From CAVQGZ01 sp963712175 (GTDB lineage Bacteria; Actinomycetota; Actinomycetes; Jiangellales; Jiangellaceae), in the NCBI GenBank assembly GCA_963712175.1, contig CAVQGZ010000004.1, forward strand, positions 620,001-684,000: 64,000 bases of DNA. The letters are read 5' to 3'. This document shows, piece by piece, positions 38,062 through 48,427 of this stretch (position 1 is the stretch's first letter; each line of letters starts with the position of its first letter). The notes beneath the pieces are model-generated. The model worked only from the letters and a program-made list of their open reading frames with translations. It was not told where the DNA came from and ran no database searches. Both the position numbers and the translations under genes were made by a program.

Positions 38062-40520
38062 CCGACGTCCGCCCCCGTTCCACTGGCGTCCTTCGCGAGG
38101 GCCGGGCAGGCAACCCACGGCCGCTGCTGCGCCGCAAGCTGCGCCGCGACCTGGCCGCGACCCGCTGGCAGGTCGTCGCGGTCGTCCTCACGGTGCTGCT
38201 CGGGGTGCTGCTCTTCGCAGCATCGTTCGATGCCTTCCGAAACCTGACGGCGTCCTACCAGCAGACCTATGACGACCTCGCCTTCGCCGACCTGGTGATC
38301 AGCGGGGGTGAGCAGCAAGACCTCGCCGACCTCGTCGCAGCAGAGCCCGGCGTCGCCGTGGTGGAGCAGCGAACTCAGGCCGACGTGCCCGTCCAGGTGC
38401 TGCGCAACGGCGAGGAGCACACGATGCTCGGTCGCCTCGTGGGCATGCCCAGCGCCAGCCAGCCCGACGTCAACCGGGTCGACGTCCTGACCGGGGACTA
38501 CCTCGATCCCGCCGACGAGTCGGCGGTGCTGGTCGAGAAGCACATGTCTGACCACTTCGGTCTTGGCCCCGGCGACACCGTGACGGCCCTGCTTGCCGAC
38601 GGTCCACGCGAGCTGACGGTGCGCGGCACAGTCGCGTCCCCGGAGTACCTGTGGCCGGCGCAGGACCGGCAGTCGCTGTTCTCCCTGCCGGACGAGTTCG
38701 GCGTGATGTTCGCCGCCGACGAGCTCATCGCCCAGGTACCTCCGGGCGCGTTGGTGGACCAGACCCAGGCCGTCTACTCCGACGGCGTCGACGTCGAGGC
38801 TCTCGACGACCGGCTGTCGGCGCTGGCGTACGAAGCCGGCGCCAGCGACGTGGTCACCGCAGAGGACCAGGCCTCCAACGCAGCACTCTCCGAAGACCTG
38901 GCAGCCTTCGGCGAGCTGTCGTTCATGTTCCCCGCCCTGTTCCTCAGCGGCGCCGGCTTCGCCACGTTCATCATCCTCAACCGGTTGGTCTCCAGCCAGC
39001 GTGGCCAGATCGGCGTGCTGATGGCCACGGGCCTGACTCGCCGTGAGGTGCTGCGGCACTACGTCGGCTACGGGCTCGTGGTCGGTACCGCGGGCGCGGT
39101 GCTCGGCCTGCTGCTCGGCGTGCCCGCGGGTGCCCTCATCACCTCCACCTACACACAGCTGCTGTCCATCCCGGACACCGTGGTGCGCTTCTACTGGACG
39201 ACGCCGTTGGTCGGGCTGCTGTTCGGCCTGGTCATGGGAGCGTTGTCGTCGTGGGCGCCGGCCCGCTCTGCCGTGCGCGTCCCGCCGGCACTGGCGATGC
39301 GCGGCGAGGTGCCCGAGCACGTCGGGGGCGGTCGCAGCCTCCCCGAGAAACTCCTCCCGCAGGTGTCGCGGCTGCCGGTCCGCTACCGCATCTCCTTGCG
39401 CGGCATCGGACGGCACAAGACGCGCAGTGCGGCGACGGTCGCGGGAGTGGCTCTGGCGATCATCCTCGTGCTGGCCAGCTGGGGGATGATCGACACCATC
39501 GACCGGCTGCTGGCGAAGCAGTTCGACGTCGTCGCGCGGGAGGACGCCCAGGTGTTCCTCACCGGGTCGACGACCGAGCCGGCGGTGGAGTCGATCGAAG
39601 CGCTGCCCGGCGTTGAAGCGGCCGAGGCCGTGCTCTCGATGGGCGTCACTCTGGTCGCAGGCAGCGGCCAGTACGCGACCGACCTGCAGGCCTTCCAGGC
39701 CGACACGACCATGCACGGGTTCGTCGGCCTCGACGGCGACCTGCTCGGGCTGCGTCCCGGTGGCATCCTCGTCGGCCAGGCCACCCGTGATGTCCTCGAC
39801 CTGTCCGCGGGTGACCCGGTGACCCTGCGCGTCCCCTCGGTCGGCGCCCAGGTCGACACCACCGTGGCCGACTTCGTCGACGAGCCGTTGGGCACCTACG
39901 CCTACGCCGAGCGGGACTGGCTGATCCAAGCTCTGACCGATGCCGGCGTGGAGCCCGGCGAGATCGCCTCGCCAGCCATCTCCTCCGTGCTCGTCCAGTA
40001 CGCGCCGGGCGCTGACGCCGGTGACGTGCTCGTCGACCTGGAGAGGCTGCCCGAGGTCGGCGCTGCGGTCAGCGCTACGGCGCTGCGCGACCTGTTCGAG
40101 CAGTACTTCACGTTCTTCTACGCCTTCGTCGGGGTCATGCTCGTCCTGGGTGGGATCCTCGCTTTCGCCCTGATCTTCAACATGGTCACGGCGACGCTGG
40201 CCGAACGCGCAGCAGAGCTGGCCACGATGCGCGCCAGCGGGGTGTCCGTGCAGGACGTCAACCGGATGATGACGGTCGAGAACCTCGTGCTGACGCTGAT
40301 GGGGATCCCGACCGGGCTGGTTCTGGGCTACGTGACCGCGTCGGTGTTCATGTCGAGCTTCTCGTCCGACCTGTTCTCCTTCGACCTCGACATGAACCCC
40401 CTGACGATGGTCTGGACGGCGCTCGCTGTGCTGGTCGTCGCGATGCTGTCGCAGATCCCGGGCCTGCGCGCCGTCCGCCGGCTCGACATCGCGACCGTCG
40501 TGCGACAGCGCACGCTGTGA
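38058..40520 (+). CDS. ABC transporter permease with duplicated FtsX domain
   Basis: An 820-aa permease. One membrane segment follows a basic N-terminus (WQVVAVVLTVLLGVLLFAASF), then a large external domain, then FtsX-type helices (LSFMFPALFLSGAGFATFIIL, VGYGLVVGTAGAVLGLLLGVPAG). After a second basic loop (PVRYRISLRGIGRHKTRSA) the whole unit repeats to the C-terminus (FFYAFVGVMLVLGGILAFALIF and ARQ-type ending LDIATVVRQRTL). The pattern matches actinobacterial MacB-like exporters of lipids or peptides. It starts inside the ATPase gene (38058). The TetR gene upstream points to inducible export. Confidence 0.9.
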   Translation: MTDVRPRSTGVLREGRAGNPRPLLRRKLRRDLAATRWQVVAVVLTVLLGVLLFAASFDAFRNLTASYQQTYDDLAFADLVISGGEQQDLADLVAAEPGVAVVEQRTQADVPVQVLRNGEEHTMLGRLVGMPSASQPDVNRVDVLTGDYLDPADESAVLVEKHMSDHFGLGPGDTVTALLADGPRELTVRGTVASPEYLWPAQDRQSLFSLPDEFGVMFAADELIAQVPPGALVDQTQAVYSDGVDVEALDDRLSALAYEAGASDVVTAEDQASNAALSEDLAAFGELSFMFPALFLSGAGFATFIILNRLVSSQRGQIGVLMATGLTRREVLRHYVGYGLVVGTAGAVLGLLLGVPAGALITSTYTQLLSIPDTVVRFYWTTPLVGLLFGLVMGALSSWAPARSAVRVPPALAMRGEVPEHVGGGRSLPEKLLPQVSRLPVRYRISLRGIGRHKTRSAATVAGVALAIILVLASWGMIDTIDRLLAKQFDVVAREDAQVFLTGSTTEPAVESIEALPGVEAAEAVLSMGVTLVAGSGQYATDLQAFQADTTMHGFVGLDGDLLGLRPGGILVGQATRDVLDLSAGDPVTLRVPSVGAQVDTTVADFVDEPLGTYAYAERDWLIQALTDAGVEPGEIASPAISSVLVQYAPGADAGDVLVDLERLPEVGAAVSATALRDLFEQYFTFFYAFVGVMLVLGGILAFALIFNMVTATLAERAAELATMRASGVSVQDVNRMMTVENLVLTLMGIPTGLVLGYVTASVFMSSFSSDLFSFDLDMNPLTMVWTALAVLVVAMLSQIPGLRAVRRLDIATVVRQRTL

Positions 40521-40589
40521 GTCCACCGCCGCGGAATCGGTGACCTCTGGCCCTGCCGAACCTCGGAGTCGACCGCGAGAGTCGCCCGT

Positions 40590-41759
40590 GTGGCCCCACA
40601 GGTCCAGGCATCGTCCGTCGTCATCGACGTCGACGGCCTCGACGACCTGATCACGGCCCTCGAACGCCGTGGATGGTCGGTTCTGGGGCCGGTGGTGCGA
40701 GACGGCGCGGTCGGTGTCGGACCCATCAGCACGGTCGCGGACCTACCGCGGGGAGTAGGGGACGCACAGACCCCGTCGCGCTACCGGCTCGTCGAGCGCG
40801 ACGACGATGCCCTGTTCGGCTACGCGAGCGCCGCCACGTCGATGAAGCCGGTGCTCTTCCCCGCCCGCCAGCTGCTGTGGCGAGGGATGCGACGACCGGA
40901 CGGGTTCGACGTGAGCCGAGCCGACGAGCCGCCCCCGCGCCGGGCCCTGCTGGGGGTGCGGTCCTGCGACCTGGCCGCGATCCGAACCCAGGACCGGGTG
41001 CTGGCCGAGAGGTGGCGCGAGCGGCCTGCGGTCGACGCCGACTACGACGCCGCCCGCGAAGCCACGTTCATCGTGGCAGTCGCCTGTGGCAACCCCGCTG
41101 ACACCTGCTTCTGCACGTCGATGTCGACGGGCCCGGCTCCGCGTGAGGGATACGACCTCGCCCTCACCGAGGTGCTCGACGACGGTGGACACCGATTCGT
41201 CGTCACGGTCGGCACCGAGCGGGGGGCCGGAGTGCTCGCCGACGTCCCCCAGCGCGCGGCTGAGGCGGCGGACGAGTCTGCCGCCGAGGCTGTCGTCGCG
41301 GCCGCCGCCCGGCTCATGCAGCGACGGCTGGACACCAGCGGTCTGCCGGCGCTGCTCGATGCCGAGGTCGACCACCCCCAGTGGGACGACGTGGCGCAAC
41401 GGTGCCTGGCCTGCGGCAACTGCACGGCCGTGTGCCCGACGTGCTTCTGCACGAGCGTTGAGGACGTCAGCGACCTGACCGGCGAGCACGCCGAACGCTG
41501 GCGGGTCTGGGACTCGTGCTTCACGGCGGGGTTCTCCTACGTCCATGGTGGCCCGGTGCGCTCCTCGACCGCATCCCGCTACCGGCAATGGATGACCCAC
41601 AAGCTGGGCACCTGGCACGCGCAGTTCGACACGTCTGGCTGTGTGGGCTGCGGCCGCTGCCTGACCTGGTGCCCCGTCGGTATCGACATCACGGCTGAGG
41701 CTGCCGCGCTGCGCACCACCGCGCGTGCCCCGTCCAGCCGTGGGAAGGAGTCGTCGTGA
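40590..41759 (+). CDS. hydB: Hydrogenase beta subunit, 4Fe-4S dicluster protein (group 3b)
   Basis: A 389-aa iron-sulfur subunit of a group 3b-type cytoplasmic NADP-linked NiFe hydrogenase (HydB/HyhB, also called sulfhydrogenase beta). The N-terminal and central domain has LLGVRSCDLAAIRTQDRVL and ACGNPADTCFCTSMSTGP; the C-terminus has two 4Fe-4S motifs, CLACGNCTAVCPTC and CVGCGRCLTWCPVG. It relays electrons between the NADP-binding gamma subunit and the small subunit. It is first in a six-gene operon, 69 bp after the exporter, and overlaps the next gene by a GTGA. Start GTG at 40590. Confidence 0.88.
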   Translation: MAPQVQASSVVIDVDGLDDLITALERRGWSVLGPVVRDGAVGVGPISTVADLPRGVGDAQTPSRYRLVERDDDALFGYASAATSMKPVLFPARQLLWRGMRRPDGFDVSRADEPPPRRALLGVRSCDLAAIRTQDRVLAERWRERPAVDADYDAAREATFIVAVACGNPADTCFCTSMSTGPAPREGYDLALTEVLDDGGHRFVVTVGTERGAGVLADVPQRAAEAADESAAEAVVAAAARLMQRRLDTSGLPALLDAEVDHPQWDDVAQRCLACGNCTAVCPTCFCTSVEDVSDLTGEHAERWRVWDSCFTAGFSYVHGGPVRSSTASRYRQWMTHKLGTWHAQFDTSGCVGCGRCLTWCPVGIDITAEAAALRTTARAPSSRGKESS

Positions 41760-42232
41760 CCACATCGCCGACACCGGTGCGTGACCTGCTCTCCGCGCAC
41801 TGCTTCACCCGGGACCTGCGGCCCGACCATGTCGACCGGGTCGTTGCCTGCGCTCGGGTCGTCGACATGCCCGCTGGCACGGTGCTGTTCCGCGAAGGGG
41901 ACCCCGCCGACGAGTTCCACCTGGTCGTCGACGGGCGGGTCGCCGTTCAGATGCATGTCCCCGGACGCGGGAGCCAGGTCGTCGACACCGTCGAGGCCTG
42001 CGAGACCGTCGGATGGTCATGGCTGGTGCCCCCGTACCGGTGGTTCTTCGACGCCACGGCGGTCACCGACGTCACCGCCATCAGCGTCGATGCCCTGGCA
42101 CTTCGTGAGCTCGCGGAGAGCGATGCCGAGTTCGGCTACGCACTGCTGCGGCAGACCACGGCCGTGATGCTCGAGCGGATGCAGGCTGCCCGAGTCCGGC
42201 TCGCCGACGTGTACGGGGTAGCGGAGTCGTGA
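41756..42232 (+). CDS. Cyclic nucleotide-binding-fold protein inside the hydrogenase operon
   Basis: A 158-aa protein with a single cNMP-binding fold: PAGTVLFREGDPADEFHLVVDGRVAVQM. In place of the canonical FGE-AL---PRTA phosphate-binding cassette it reads GWSWLVPPYRWFFDATAV, rich in Trp and Tyr, and lacks the Glu/Arg pair that contacts cAMP. There is no helix-turn-helix, only a short helical end, so it is not a Crp-type regulator. It overlaps both neighbours by 4 bp (GTGA), so it is co-translated between the beta and gamma hydrogenase genes. A role in control, assembly or ligand sensing by the hydrogenase is inferred. Confidence 0.8.
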   Translation: MTTSPTPVRDLLSAHCFTRDLRPDHVDRVVACARVVDMPAGTVLFREGDPADEFHLVVDGRVAVQMHVPGRGSQVVDTVEACETVGWSWLVPPYRWFFDATAVTDVTAISVDALALRELAESDAEFGYALLRQTTAVMLERMQAARVRLADVYGVAES

Positions 42233-43095
42233 CGCAAGCCGCGCTCGGCCGTCCTCGAGCTGCCGCCGGGCACCCAAGCGCCTTCGACCTGCGCGAGTTC
42301 CGCGTCACCCGACGGCGCCAGGACACCGCCGACACCGCTACGCTCTCGTTGGCACCGCTGGCGGGTGACCCGCTGGACTTCACCGCCGGGCAGTTCACGA
42401 TGGTCTACGCCTTCGGCGTCGGCGAGGTGCCGCTCAGCATCAGCGGAGACCCGGCCCGAGGCAAGACCCTGATGCACACCATCCGCGACGTGGGCGGGGT
42501 CACCCACACGCTGACCCAGCTGCGACGGGGTGATGTCGTGGGCATTCGGGGGCCCTACGGCCATGGCTGGGACGTCACCGACGGGCGCGGCGGGGACGTC
42601 GTCCTGGTCGCCGGCGGCATCGGCCTCGCGCCGCTGCGCCCAGCGCTCCTGCAGATCCTCGCCCACCGAAGCGAGTACCACCGAGTCGTCCTGCTGTACG
42701 GAACCCGGACGCCGCAGGACGTGCTCTACGCCGACGAGCTGGAACGCTGGCGGGGGCGCTTCGACCTCGAGGTGGAGGTGACCGTCGACTACGGGCCGCC
42801 GCACTGGCGAGGGAAGGTCGGTCTTGTCACCGGCCTGATCCCGCGGGCGGGCTTCGACCCGGCGACGACTCTCGCGCTGGTGTGCGGACCCGAGGCGATG
42901 ATGCGCTACGTCGCCTCCGCGCTGGTCGATCGCGGGGTCCCACCCGCCAGGGTCCGGCTGTCGATGGAGCGGGCCATGGACTGCGGCATCGGCCTGTGCG
43001 GGCACTGCCAGCTGCGTGAGCTGTTCGTCTGCGTCGACGGACCGGTCTTCGGCTACGACCGGATCGAGCGACTGCTCTGGCTACGGGAGGTGTGA
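42229..43095 (+). CDS. hydG: Hydrogenase gamma subunit, FAD/NAD(P)-binding (group 3b)
   Basis: A 288-aa ferredoxin-NADP reductase-like subunit. The flavin domain has FTAGQFTMVYAFGVGEVPLSIS, the NAD(P) domain has VLVAGGIGLAPLRPAL and LLYGTRTPQDVLY, and the tail carries a 2Fe-2S motif CGIGLCGHCQL with a further Cys in LFVCVDGP. It exchanges electrons with NAD(P)H, linking the hydrogenase to the pyridine pool. Length and motifs fit HydG/HyhG. It overlaps the preceding gene by 4 bp; the next gene starts 1 nt after its stop. Confidence 0.88.
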   Translation: MTQAALGRPRAAAGHPSAFDLREFRVTRRRQDTADTATLSLAPLAGDPLDFTAGQFTMVYAFGVGEVPLSISGDPARGKTLMHTIRDVGGVTHTLTQLRRGDVVGIRGPYGHGWDVTDGRGGDVVLVAGGIGLAPLRPALLQILAHRSEYHRVVLLYGTRTPQDVLYADELERWRGRFDLEVEVTVDYGPPHWRGKVGLVTGLIPRAGFDPATTLALVCGPEAMMRYVASALVDRGVPPARVRLSMERAMDCGIGLCGHCQLRELFVCVDGPVFGYDRIERLLWLREV

Positions 43096-43096
43096 C

Positions 43097-43905
43097 GTGG
43101 CACCCGCGCGACGAACGAGTCGGCCACCCAAGCTGGCGGTCTGGAAGTTCGCCTCCTGTGACGGTTGCCAGCTGTCGTTGCTGGACTGCGAGGACGAGCT
43201 TCTCGCGGTTGCCGAGGCAGTGCAGATCGCCTACTTCCCGGAGGCCACTCGAGCAGTCGTGCGCGGCCCCTACGACCTGTCGCTCGTCGAGGGGTCCATC
43301 ACGACGCCGCACGATGCGGAACGGATCCAGCAGATCCGTCGGTCGTCGAAGAGGCTGGTGACGATCGGGGCGTGTGCGACGGCAGGGGGCATCCAGGCGC
43401 TGCGCAACACCAGAGACGTTGCCGAGCTCGCCTCGGTCGTCTACGCCCGCCCGGACTACCTGGACGTGCTGGAGCGATCCACCCCCATCCGTGCGCACGT
43501 CACCGTCGAGGCCGAGCTACGCGGCTGCCCGGTCGACAAGGCGATGCTTCTCGAGGCTGTTGCGGCCGTCCTGCACGACCGCAAGCCGCGCATCCCGCTG
43601 TCGAGCGTGTGCAGCGAGTGCAAGCGGCGGGGCCTGGTGTGCGTCGCCGTCGCCACCCGAGCCGCCTGCCTGGGGCCGGTGACCCAGGCAGGCTGTGGAG
43701 CCCTGTGCCCGGCCTACGGCCGTGGCTGCTTCGGGTGCTTCGGGCCGTACGCCTCGGCGAACACGGCTGCGCTGGCTGACCACCTGCGGGCCGAGGGGAT
43801 GGCAGCCGACGAGATCGAGCGGCTGTTCGCGACGTTCAACGCGGGGGCTCCGGCGTTCGCCGCTGAGGCGGCTCGGCAACGTGGCCAGGTCGAGCAGGTG
43901 TCGAC

Positions 43906-43909
<4 letters not shown>
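43097..43909 (+). CDS. hydD: Hydrogenase delta (small) subunit, group 3b
   Basis: A 270-aa NiFe-hydrogenase small subunit (NADH:ubiquinone oxidoreductase 20 kDa-like), which carries the proximal FeS clusters. N-terminal ligands lie in KFASCDGCQLSLLDCE; others in IGACATAGG, LRGCPVDK, VCSECKRRGLVC and GCGALCPAYGRGCFGCFG, so three 4Fe-4S clusters are supported. No twin-arginine signal is present, so the enzyme is cytoplasmic. The GTG at 43097 follows the gamma subunit stop by 1 nt; the 3' end overlaps the large subunit gene by 4 bp (ATGA). Confidence 0.9.
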
Positions 43910-45219
<1,310 letters not shown>

Positions 45220-45226
45220 CCACCCC

Positions 45227-45697
45227 GTGCAACCACTCGTGGTGGGCCTCGGGCACCCGGACCGAGCAGACGACGCGGTCGGTCGCCTGGTTGCCCAGAG
45301 CGTGGCAGACGCCCGCGGCGACGTGTCGGTGGCATGCCCGCTGGACCCCCTGGTCCTGCTGAACCTCATGCCAGGTCGCGACGTCGTGGTTCTCGTCGAT
45401 GCCGCTGTCGGCGGGGACGCTGCCGGGACCGTACGGGTTCACGACTTGACGTCCGCGCCTCTCGCGCAGGCCGAGGCCGGCGCCGCGGCGAGCAGCCACG
45501 GCATCTCGGTAGGTCAGGTGGTCGAGCTCGCGCGTGCGGTCGGTGCCATGCCGACCATGCTGCGGCTGGTGACTGTGCAGGTCACGGATGTCGCCGCGGG
45601 CCGCGAACTGACCCCGAGCGTCCGTCGAGCGGTTGCCCGGGCGAGCCAGCAGGTCAGCCGGCTGCTGGACGAGATCAGCTCGGCAGACCCGGGTTGA
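45227..45697 (+). CDS. Hydrogenase maturation protease
   Basis: A 156-aa endopeptidase of the HycI/HyaD/HybD type that cleaves the large-subunit C-terminus after nickel insertion. The N-terminus VVGLGHPDRADDAVGRLVA has the family's G-x-G-N/H-x-x-R-x-D-D-x-x-G pattern, including the metal-binding Asp, and VVLVDAAVGGDAAGTV the second acidic motif; SSHGISVGQVVELA the histidine. It starts GTG at 45227, 7 nt after the large-subunit stop, closing the hydrogenase operon. Its 3' end overlaps the convergent membrane-protein gene by 23 bp. Confidence 0.87.
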   Translation: MQPLVVGLGHPDRADDAVGRLVAQSVADARGDVSVACPLDPLVLLNLMPGRDVVVLVDAAVGGDAAGTVRVHDLTSAPLAQAEAGAAASSHGISVGQVVELARAVGAMPTMLRLVTVQVTDVAAGRELTPSVRRAVARASQQVSRLLDEISSADPG

Positions 45698-46406
45698 GTG
45701 CGGCGACAGCGGCACGGATCCCGCCGACCTTGGCGCTGATCTCGTCGAGGCGTGCATCGTTGCGCATGGCCACGGCACTGTCGACCGTTCGCACGAGGTC
45801 GTCATAGGCGCTGACCGCCTGGTTGAGATCGCTGCGCAGCCGGGCGGACGCCGACGAGGCGTGACCGCTGGCCCGCGTTGCCTGCTCGAGCGGGACCAGA
45901 GCGGCGGCGATGCCGGCGATGGCGCGCTCGACCTCCGCTCCTGCCTCCAGGGCGAGATCGGCGACGTCGGGTGGCACCAGCGGGACCAGCCCGGCCAGAG
46001 CACCGCGAGCAGCCACGGCATGTTGCAGGGGCGCGTAGGCCGAGGACGAGCGGGTAGCGCTGGGTAGCACCGGCGGAGGCGGTGGCGCCGGTGGAAGTGC
46101 AGGCACGGGTGTCGTTGCCGCGCGGACGCCCACGAGCAGGGCGACCAGCGCCAGGAACGCCGTCAGCCACCACCACTGCGCAAGGGCGACCGCGCCGGCA
46201 GCGCCCAGCAGGACGGGTACCTGGACGCGTGCGTTCGACCGGATCCGCTCGGCCCGGTGCACCCTCATCTGCGCCTGGGTGGTCTGGGCCTGCCAGCGCG
46301 CGAGCTGATGTGCTCCCGCCTCGTCACGGAAGCCGAGCATCCGGTCCACGAGCTGGGCGGCCTGCGCAGCCGCCTGCTCCAGAGCGGCCGAGTGCTTCTG
46401 GGCCAT
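45675..46406 (-). CDS. Hypothetical membrane protein with coiled coil
   Basis: A 243-aa protein starting MAQKHSAALEQAAAQAAQLV. The first 75 residues are helical and charged; two hydrophobic segments (VPVLLGAAGAVALAQWWWLTAF, ALVALLVGVRA) follow, then a proline-rich stretch (PALPPAPPPPPVLP) and a long alanine-rich helical domain with heptad-like spacing (LEAGAEVERAIAGIAAALV, DLVRTVDSAVAMR). Probably a single- or double-pass membrane protein with a cytoplasmic or external coiled coil. I do not recognise the family; it is convergent with the hydrogenase protease and 74 bp upstream of xth. Confidence 0.6.
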   Translation of the reverse strand: MAQKHSAALEQAAAQAAQLVDRMLGFRDEAGAHQLARWQAQTTQAQMRVHRAERIRSNARVQVPVLLGAAGAVALAQWWWLTAFLALVALLVGVRAATTPVPALPPAPPPPPVLPSATRSSSAYAPLQHAVAARGALAGLVPLVPPDVADLALEAGAEVERAIAGIAAALVPLEQATRASGHASSASARLRSDLNQAVSAYDDLVRTVDSAVAMRNDARLDEISAKVGGIRAAVAALNPGLPS

Positions 46407-46479
46407 GTGACTACGGTACGCGGCTCGCCAGCCCGACGTCCTGCGCAACTCGTGGCGACGCTCGTCGCAGCGGCACGCC

Positions 46480-47265
46480 TCAGTCGTCGGGGTTGGCCAC
46501 GTCGACCATGACGGGCGCGTGGTCCGACGGTCCCTTGCCCTTGCGCGAGTCGCGGTCGACCCAGGCGTCCTGCACCCGGTCGGCGACCGGGGGTGAGGCG
46601 TAGGCGTGGTCGATGCGCATTCCCCAGTCCTGGTGGAACGCACCTGCTCGGTAGTCCCAGTAGGTGAACGGGTTGGGGCCCTTCCCGGGGCGGGGGATCA
46701 GGTCGACGAGCCCGAGCCCCCGAATGGCGGCCAGTGCGTCACGCTCGGCAGGTGTGACGTGGGTGGAGCCGACGAACCTCGCCGGGTCCCAGACGTCAGC
46801 GTCCGTGGGGGCGACGTTGAAGTCGCCGAGGACTATCGAGGCGGGCCAGCGCTCGAGCTCGTCGTGCAGGGTGGTGCGCAAGGCGTCGAGCCAGGCCAGC
46901 TTGTAGGTGTAGTGCGGGTCGTCGGGCGCTCGACCGTTGGGGACGTAGACGCTGCGCACCCGCACCCCGTCACAGGTCGCCGCGACGGCTCGGGTCTCGG
47001 GGTCAGGGAACCCAGGCTCGTCCTGCAAGCCACGGCGGACGTCCTGCAGACCCACCCGGCTCAGCACGGCGACGCCGTTCCAGCGCCCGTCGGCGTGCAC
47101 GGCGGCCTCGTAGCCGAGCGCCTGGACCGGCAGGTGGGGGAAGTTCTCCTCGGTCACCTTGAGCTCTTGCAGGCACGCGACGTCCGGCTGCCTCGTCTCC
47201 AACCAGTCCAGCAGGCGGGGGAGCCGGGCGGTCACGGAGTTGACGTTCCAGGTCGCGATGAGCAC
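46480..47265 (-). CDS. xth: Exodeoxyribonuclease III / AP endonuclease
   Basis: A 261-aa exonuclease III-family endonuclease (AP endonuclease in base-excision repair). Motifs: TWNVNSVTARLPRLLDWLE, CLQELKVTEENFP (metal-binding Glu), VYVPNGRAPDD (Asn/Tyr), VLGDFNVAPTDADVWDP (Asp, Asn) and KGPSDHAPV with the catalytic Asp-His. The GTG at 47265 is chosen because TAGCGT (47274-47279) lies 8 nt upstream, a leaderless-type start, and it places TWNV at residues 5-8 as usual. The TTG at 47274 would overlap the -10 element. Confidence 0.92.
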   Translation of the reverse strand: MLIATWNVNSVTARLPRLLDWLETRQPDVACLQELKVTEENFPHLPVQALGYEAAVHADGRWNGVAVLSRVGLQDVRRGLQDEPGFPDPETRAVAATCDGVRVRSVYVPNGRAPDDPHYTYKLAWLDALRTTLHDELERWPASIVLGDFNVAPTDADVWDPARFVGSTHVTPAERDALAAIRGLGLVDLIPRPGKGPNPFTYWDYRAGAFHQDWGMRIDHAYASPPVADRVQDAWVDRDSRKGKGPSDHAPVMVDVANPDD

Positions 47266-47273
47266 GTCGCACA

Positions 47274-47279
47274 ACGCTA
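47274..47279 (-). promoter_or_regulatory. -10 element of xth (leaderless type)
   Basis: TAGCGT on the minus strand followed by 8 nt and the GTG at 47265; no Shine-Dalgarno. Confidence 0.5.
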
Positions 47280-47343
47280 GACCGCTGACACGGGTGCGTG
47301 CTCGGTCGCCGGCCCATGAGCGCTGCTCGGGAGGCGATCCTCC

Positions 47344-47349
47344 TAGGCT
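47344..47349 (+). promoter_or_regulatory. -10 element of the Bax inhibitor-1 gene (leaderless type)
   Basis: TAGGCT, 6 nt, then the GTG at 47356. Confidence 0.55.
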
Positions 47350-47355
47350 GCTCGC

Positions 47356-48108
47356 GTGTCCCGGGAGATGCTCAACGACAAGACGTGGACCTCCGACGAG
47401 CTGCGATCAGCGTTCGCGCCCCACCAGGCGACGATGAGCTACGGCGGAGTTGCCGTCAAGGCGGCGTTCTTCCTGACGATCATCGCGGTGCTGGCGGCGA
47501 TCGGCTGGGCCACCTCCGACACCTTCACCGGCCGCGGGTCAGGTCTGGTCTACCTGATCGGCTTCGTCGTGCTGATCGCCTTGTCGATCGCCGCCGTGAA
47601 CAACCCGAGGCTGGCGCTCGCGGCCGGGCTTGTCTACTCCGTGCTGAACGGGCTGTGGATCGGGGCCATCTCCCGCTACTACGACGAGGTCTTCGACGGC
47701 ATCGTCGGACTCGCCCTCCTGGGAACCCTCGCCATCACGGTCGGGATGCTCGTGCTCTACTCGCTGCGGGTCTTCCGGGTCACCGCGCGCGGAGCCCAGA
47801 TCATCGCGGTGATGGTCTTCGGTATCTCGCTGATGTACCTGCTGGGGTTCGTCCTGTCGCTGTTCGGGATCGGCCTCGACTTCCTGTACGGCTCGTCGCC
47901 GGTCGCCATCGCCGTAGGGCTGGTGATCCTCGGTGTCGCGGCGTCGACACTGCTGGTGGACTTCGCCCATGTCGAGCAAGGTGTGAAGCTCGGCGCTCCG
48001 AAGGCCGCCGAGTGGTACGCAGCCTTCGGGATCGTCTCCAGCATCGTGTGGATCTACCTGGAGGTCCTGCGTCTGCTGGCTCGGATCAAGGTCGCTTCGA
48101 ACCGCTGA
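47356..48108 (+). CDS. Bax inhibitor-1/YccA family membrane protein
   Basis: A 250-aa membrane protein with seven hydrophobic segments, for example KAAFFLTIIAVLAAIGWAT, GLVYLIGFVVLIALSIAAV and IIAVMVFGISLMYLLGFVLS. The pattern matches bacterial BI-1/YccA (LifeGuard-like) proteins, some of which act as pH-sensitive Ca2+ leak channels; the acidic pair (DFAHVEQGV) near the sixth helix is where the family's aspartyl dyad lies. Start GTG at 47356, leaderless-type, fits the N-terminus of homologues. It is divergent from xth. Confidence 0.88.
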   Translation: MSREMLNDKTWTSDELRSAFAPHQATMSYGGVAVKAAFFLTIIAVLAAIGWATSDTFTGRGSGLVYLIGFVVLIALSIAAVNNPRLALAAGLVYSVLNGLWIGAISRYYDEVFDGIVGLALLGTLAITVGMLVLYSLRVFRVTARGAQIIAVMVFGISLMYLLGFVLSLFGIGLDFLYGSSPVAIAVGLVILGVAASTLLVDFAHVEQGVKLGAPKAAEWYAAFGIVSSIVWIYLEVLRLLARIKVASNR

Positions 48109-48132
48109 GGGTGCGCCAGCGGGGCAGGTGGC

Positions 48133-48138
48133 TAGGCT
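48133..48138 (+). promoter_or_regulatory. -10 element of the 92-aa gene (leaderless type)
   Basis: TAGGCT followed by 8 nt and the GTG at 48147. Confidence 0.5.
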
Positions 48139-48146
48139 CGCGTCCC

Positions 48147-48425
48147 GTGCAGGAGCAGGAAGCCAACGACGTCGTCGCGGCGCTGAAGTCGCGTGGGGTT
48201 CGAGCGAGCCTCGCGCGCCCCGGGTTGTACCGCTTCGGCGTGCGGGTCCAGATCGGGGACGGTCGCGAGGCACTGTGGGACGTCGACGGCGCCGCGGGGC
48301 TCGAAGCCCAGGTGATGCGCAACGGCATCCTGGTCGGGTTCGTTCCCAAGATCCCCGGTTCTTCGACCTTCGACATCGAGCAGCAGGCCGACGCGATCAC
48401 GTCGGCTGACTACGGACGCGGGTGA
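48147..48425 (+). CDS. Hypothetical protein, 92 aa
   Basis: A 92-aa protein starting (M)QEQEANDVVAALKSRGV and ending TSADYGRG. It has no signal peptide or membrane segment and is predicted alpha/beta (YRFGVRVQIGDGREALWDVD). The leaderless-type -10 at 48133-48138 and the 2-nt gap to the dehalogenase-like gene suggest it is expressed with that gene. I do not recognise a family. Confidence 0.6.
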   Translation: MQEQEANDVVAALKSRGVRASLARPGLYRFGVRVQIGDGREALWDVDGAAGLEAQVMRNGILVGFVPKIPGSSTFDIEQQADAITSADYGRG

Positions 48426-48427
48426 GC

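Noticed and set aside
37635..40526. A 960-residue minus-strand frame opposite the ABC genes
   Set aside because: Shadow of the exporter genes; no domain or ribosome-binding site is recognisable.
40589..40600. CRP-type site TGTGGCCCCACA at the hydB start
   Set aside because: The half-sites TGTGG/CCACA are only 2 bp apart, not the 6 bp of a Crp/Fnr site, and the sequence covers the start codon.
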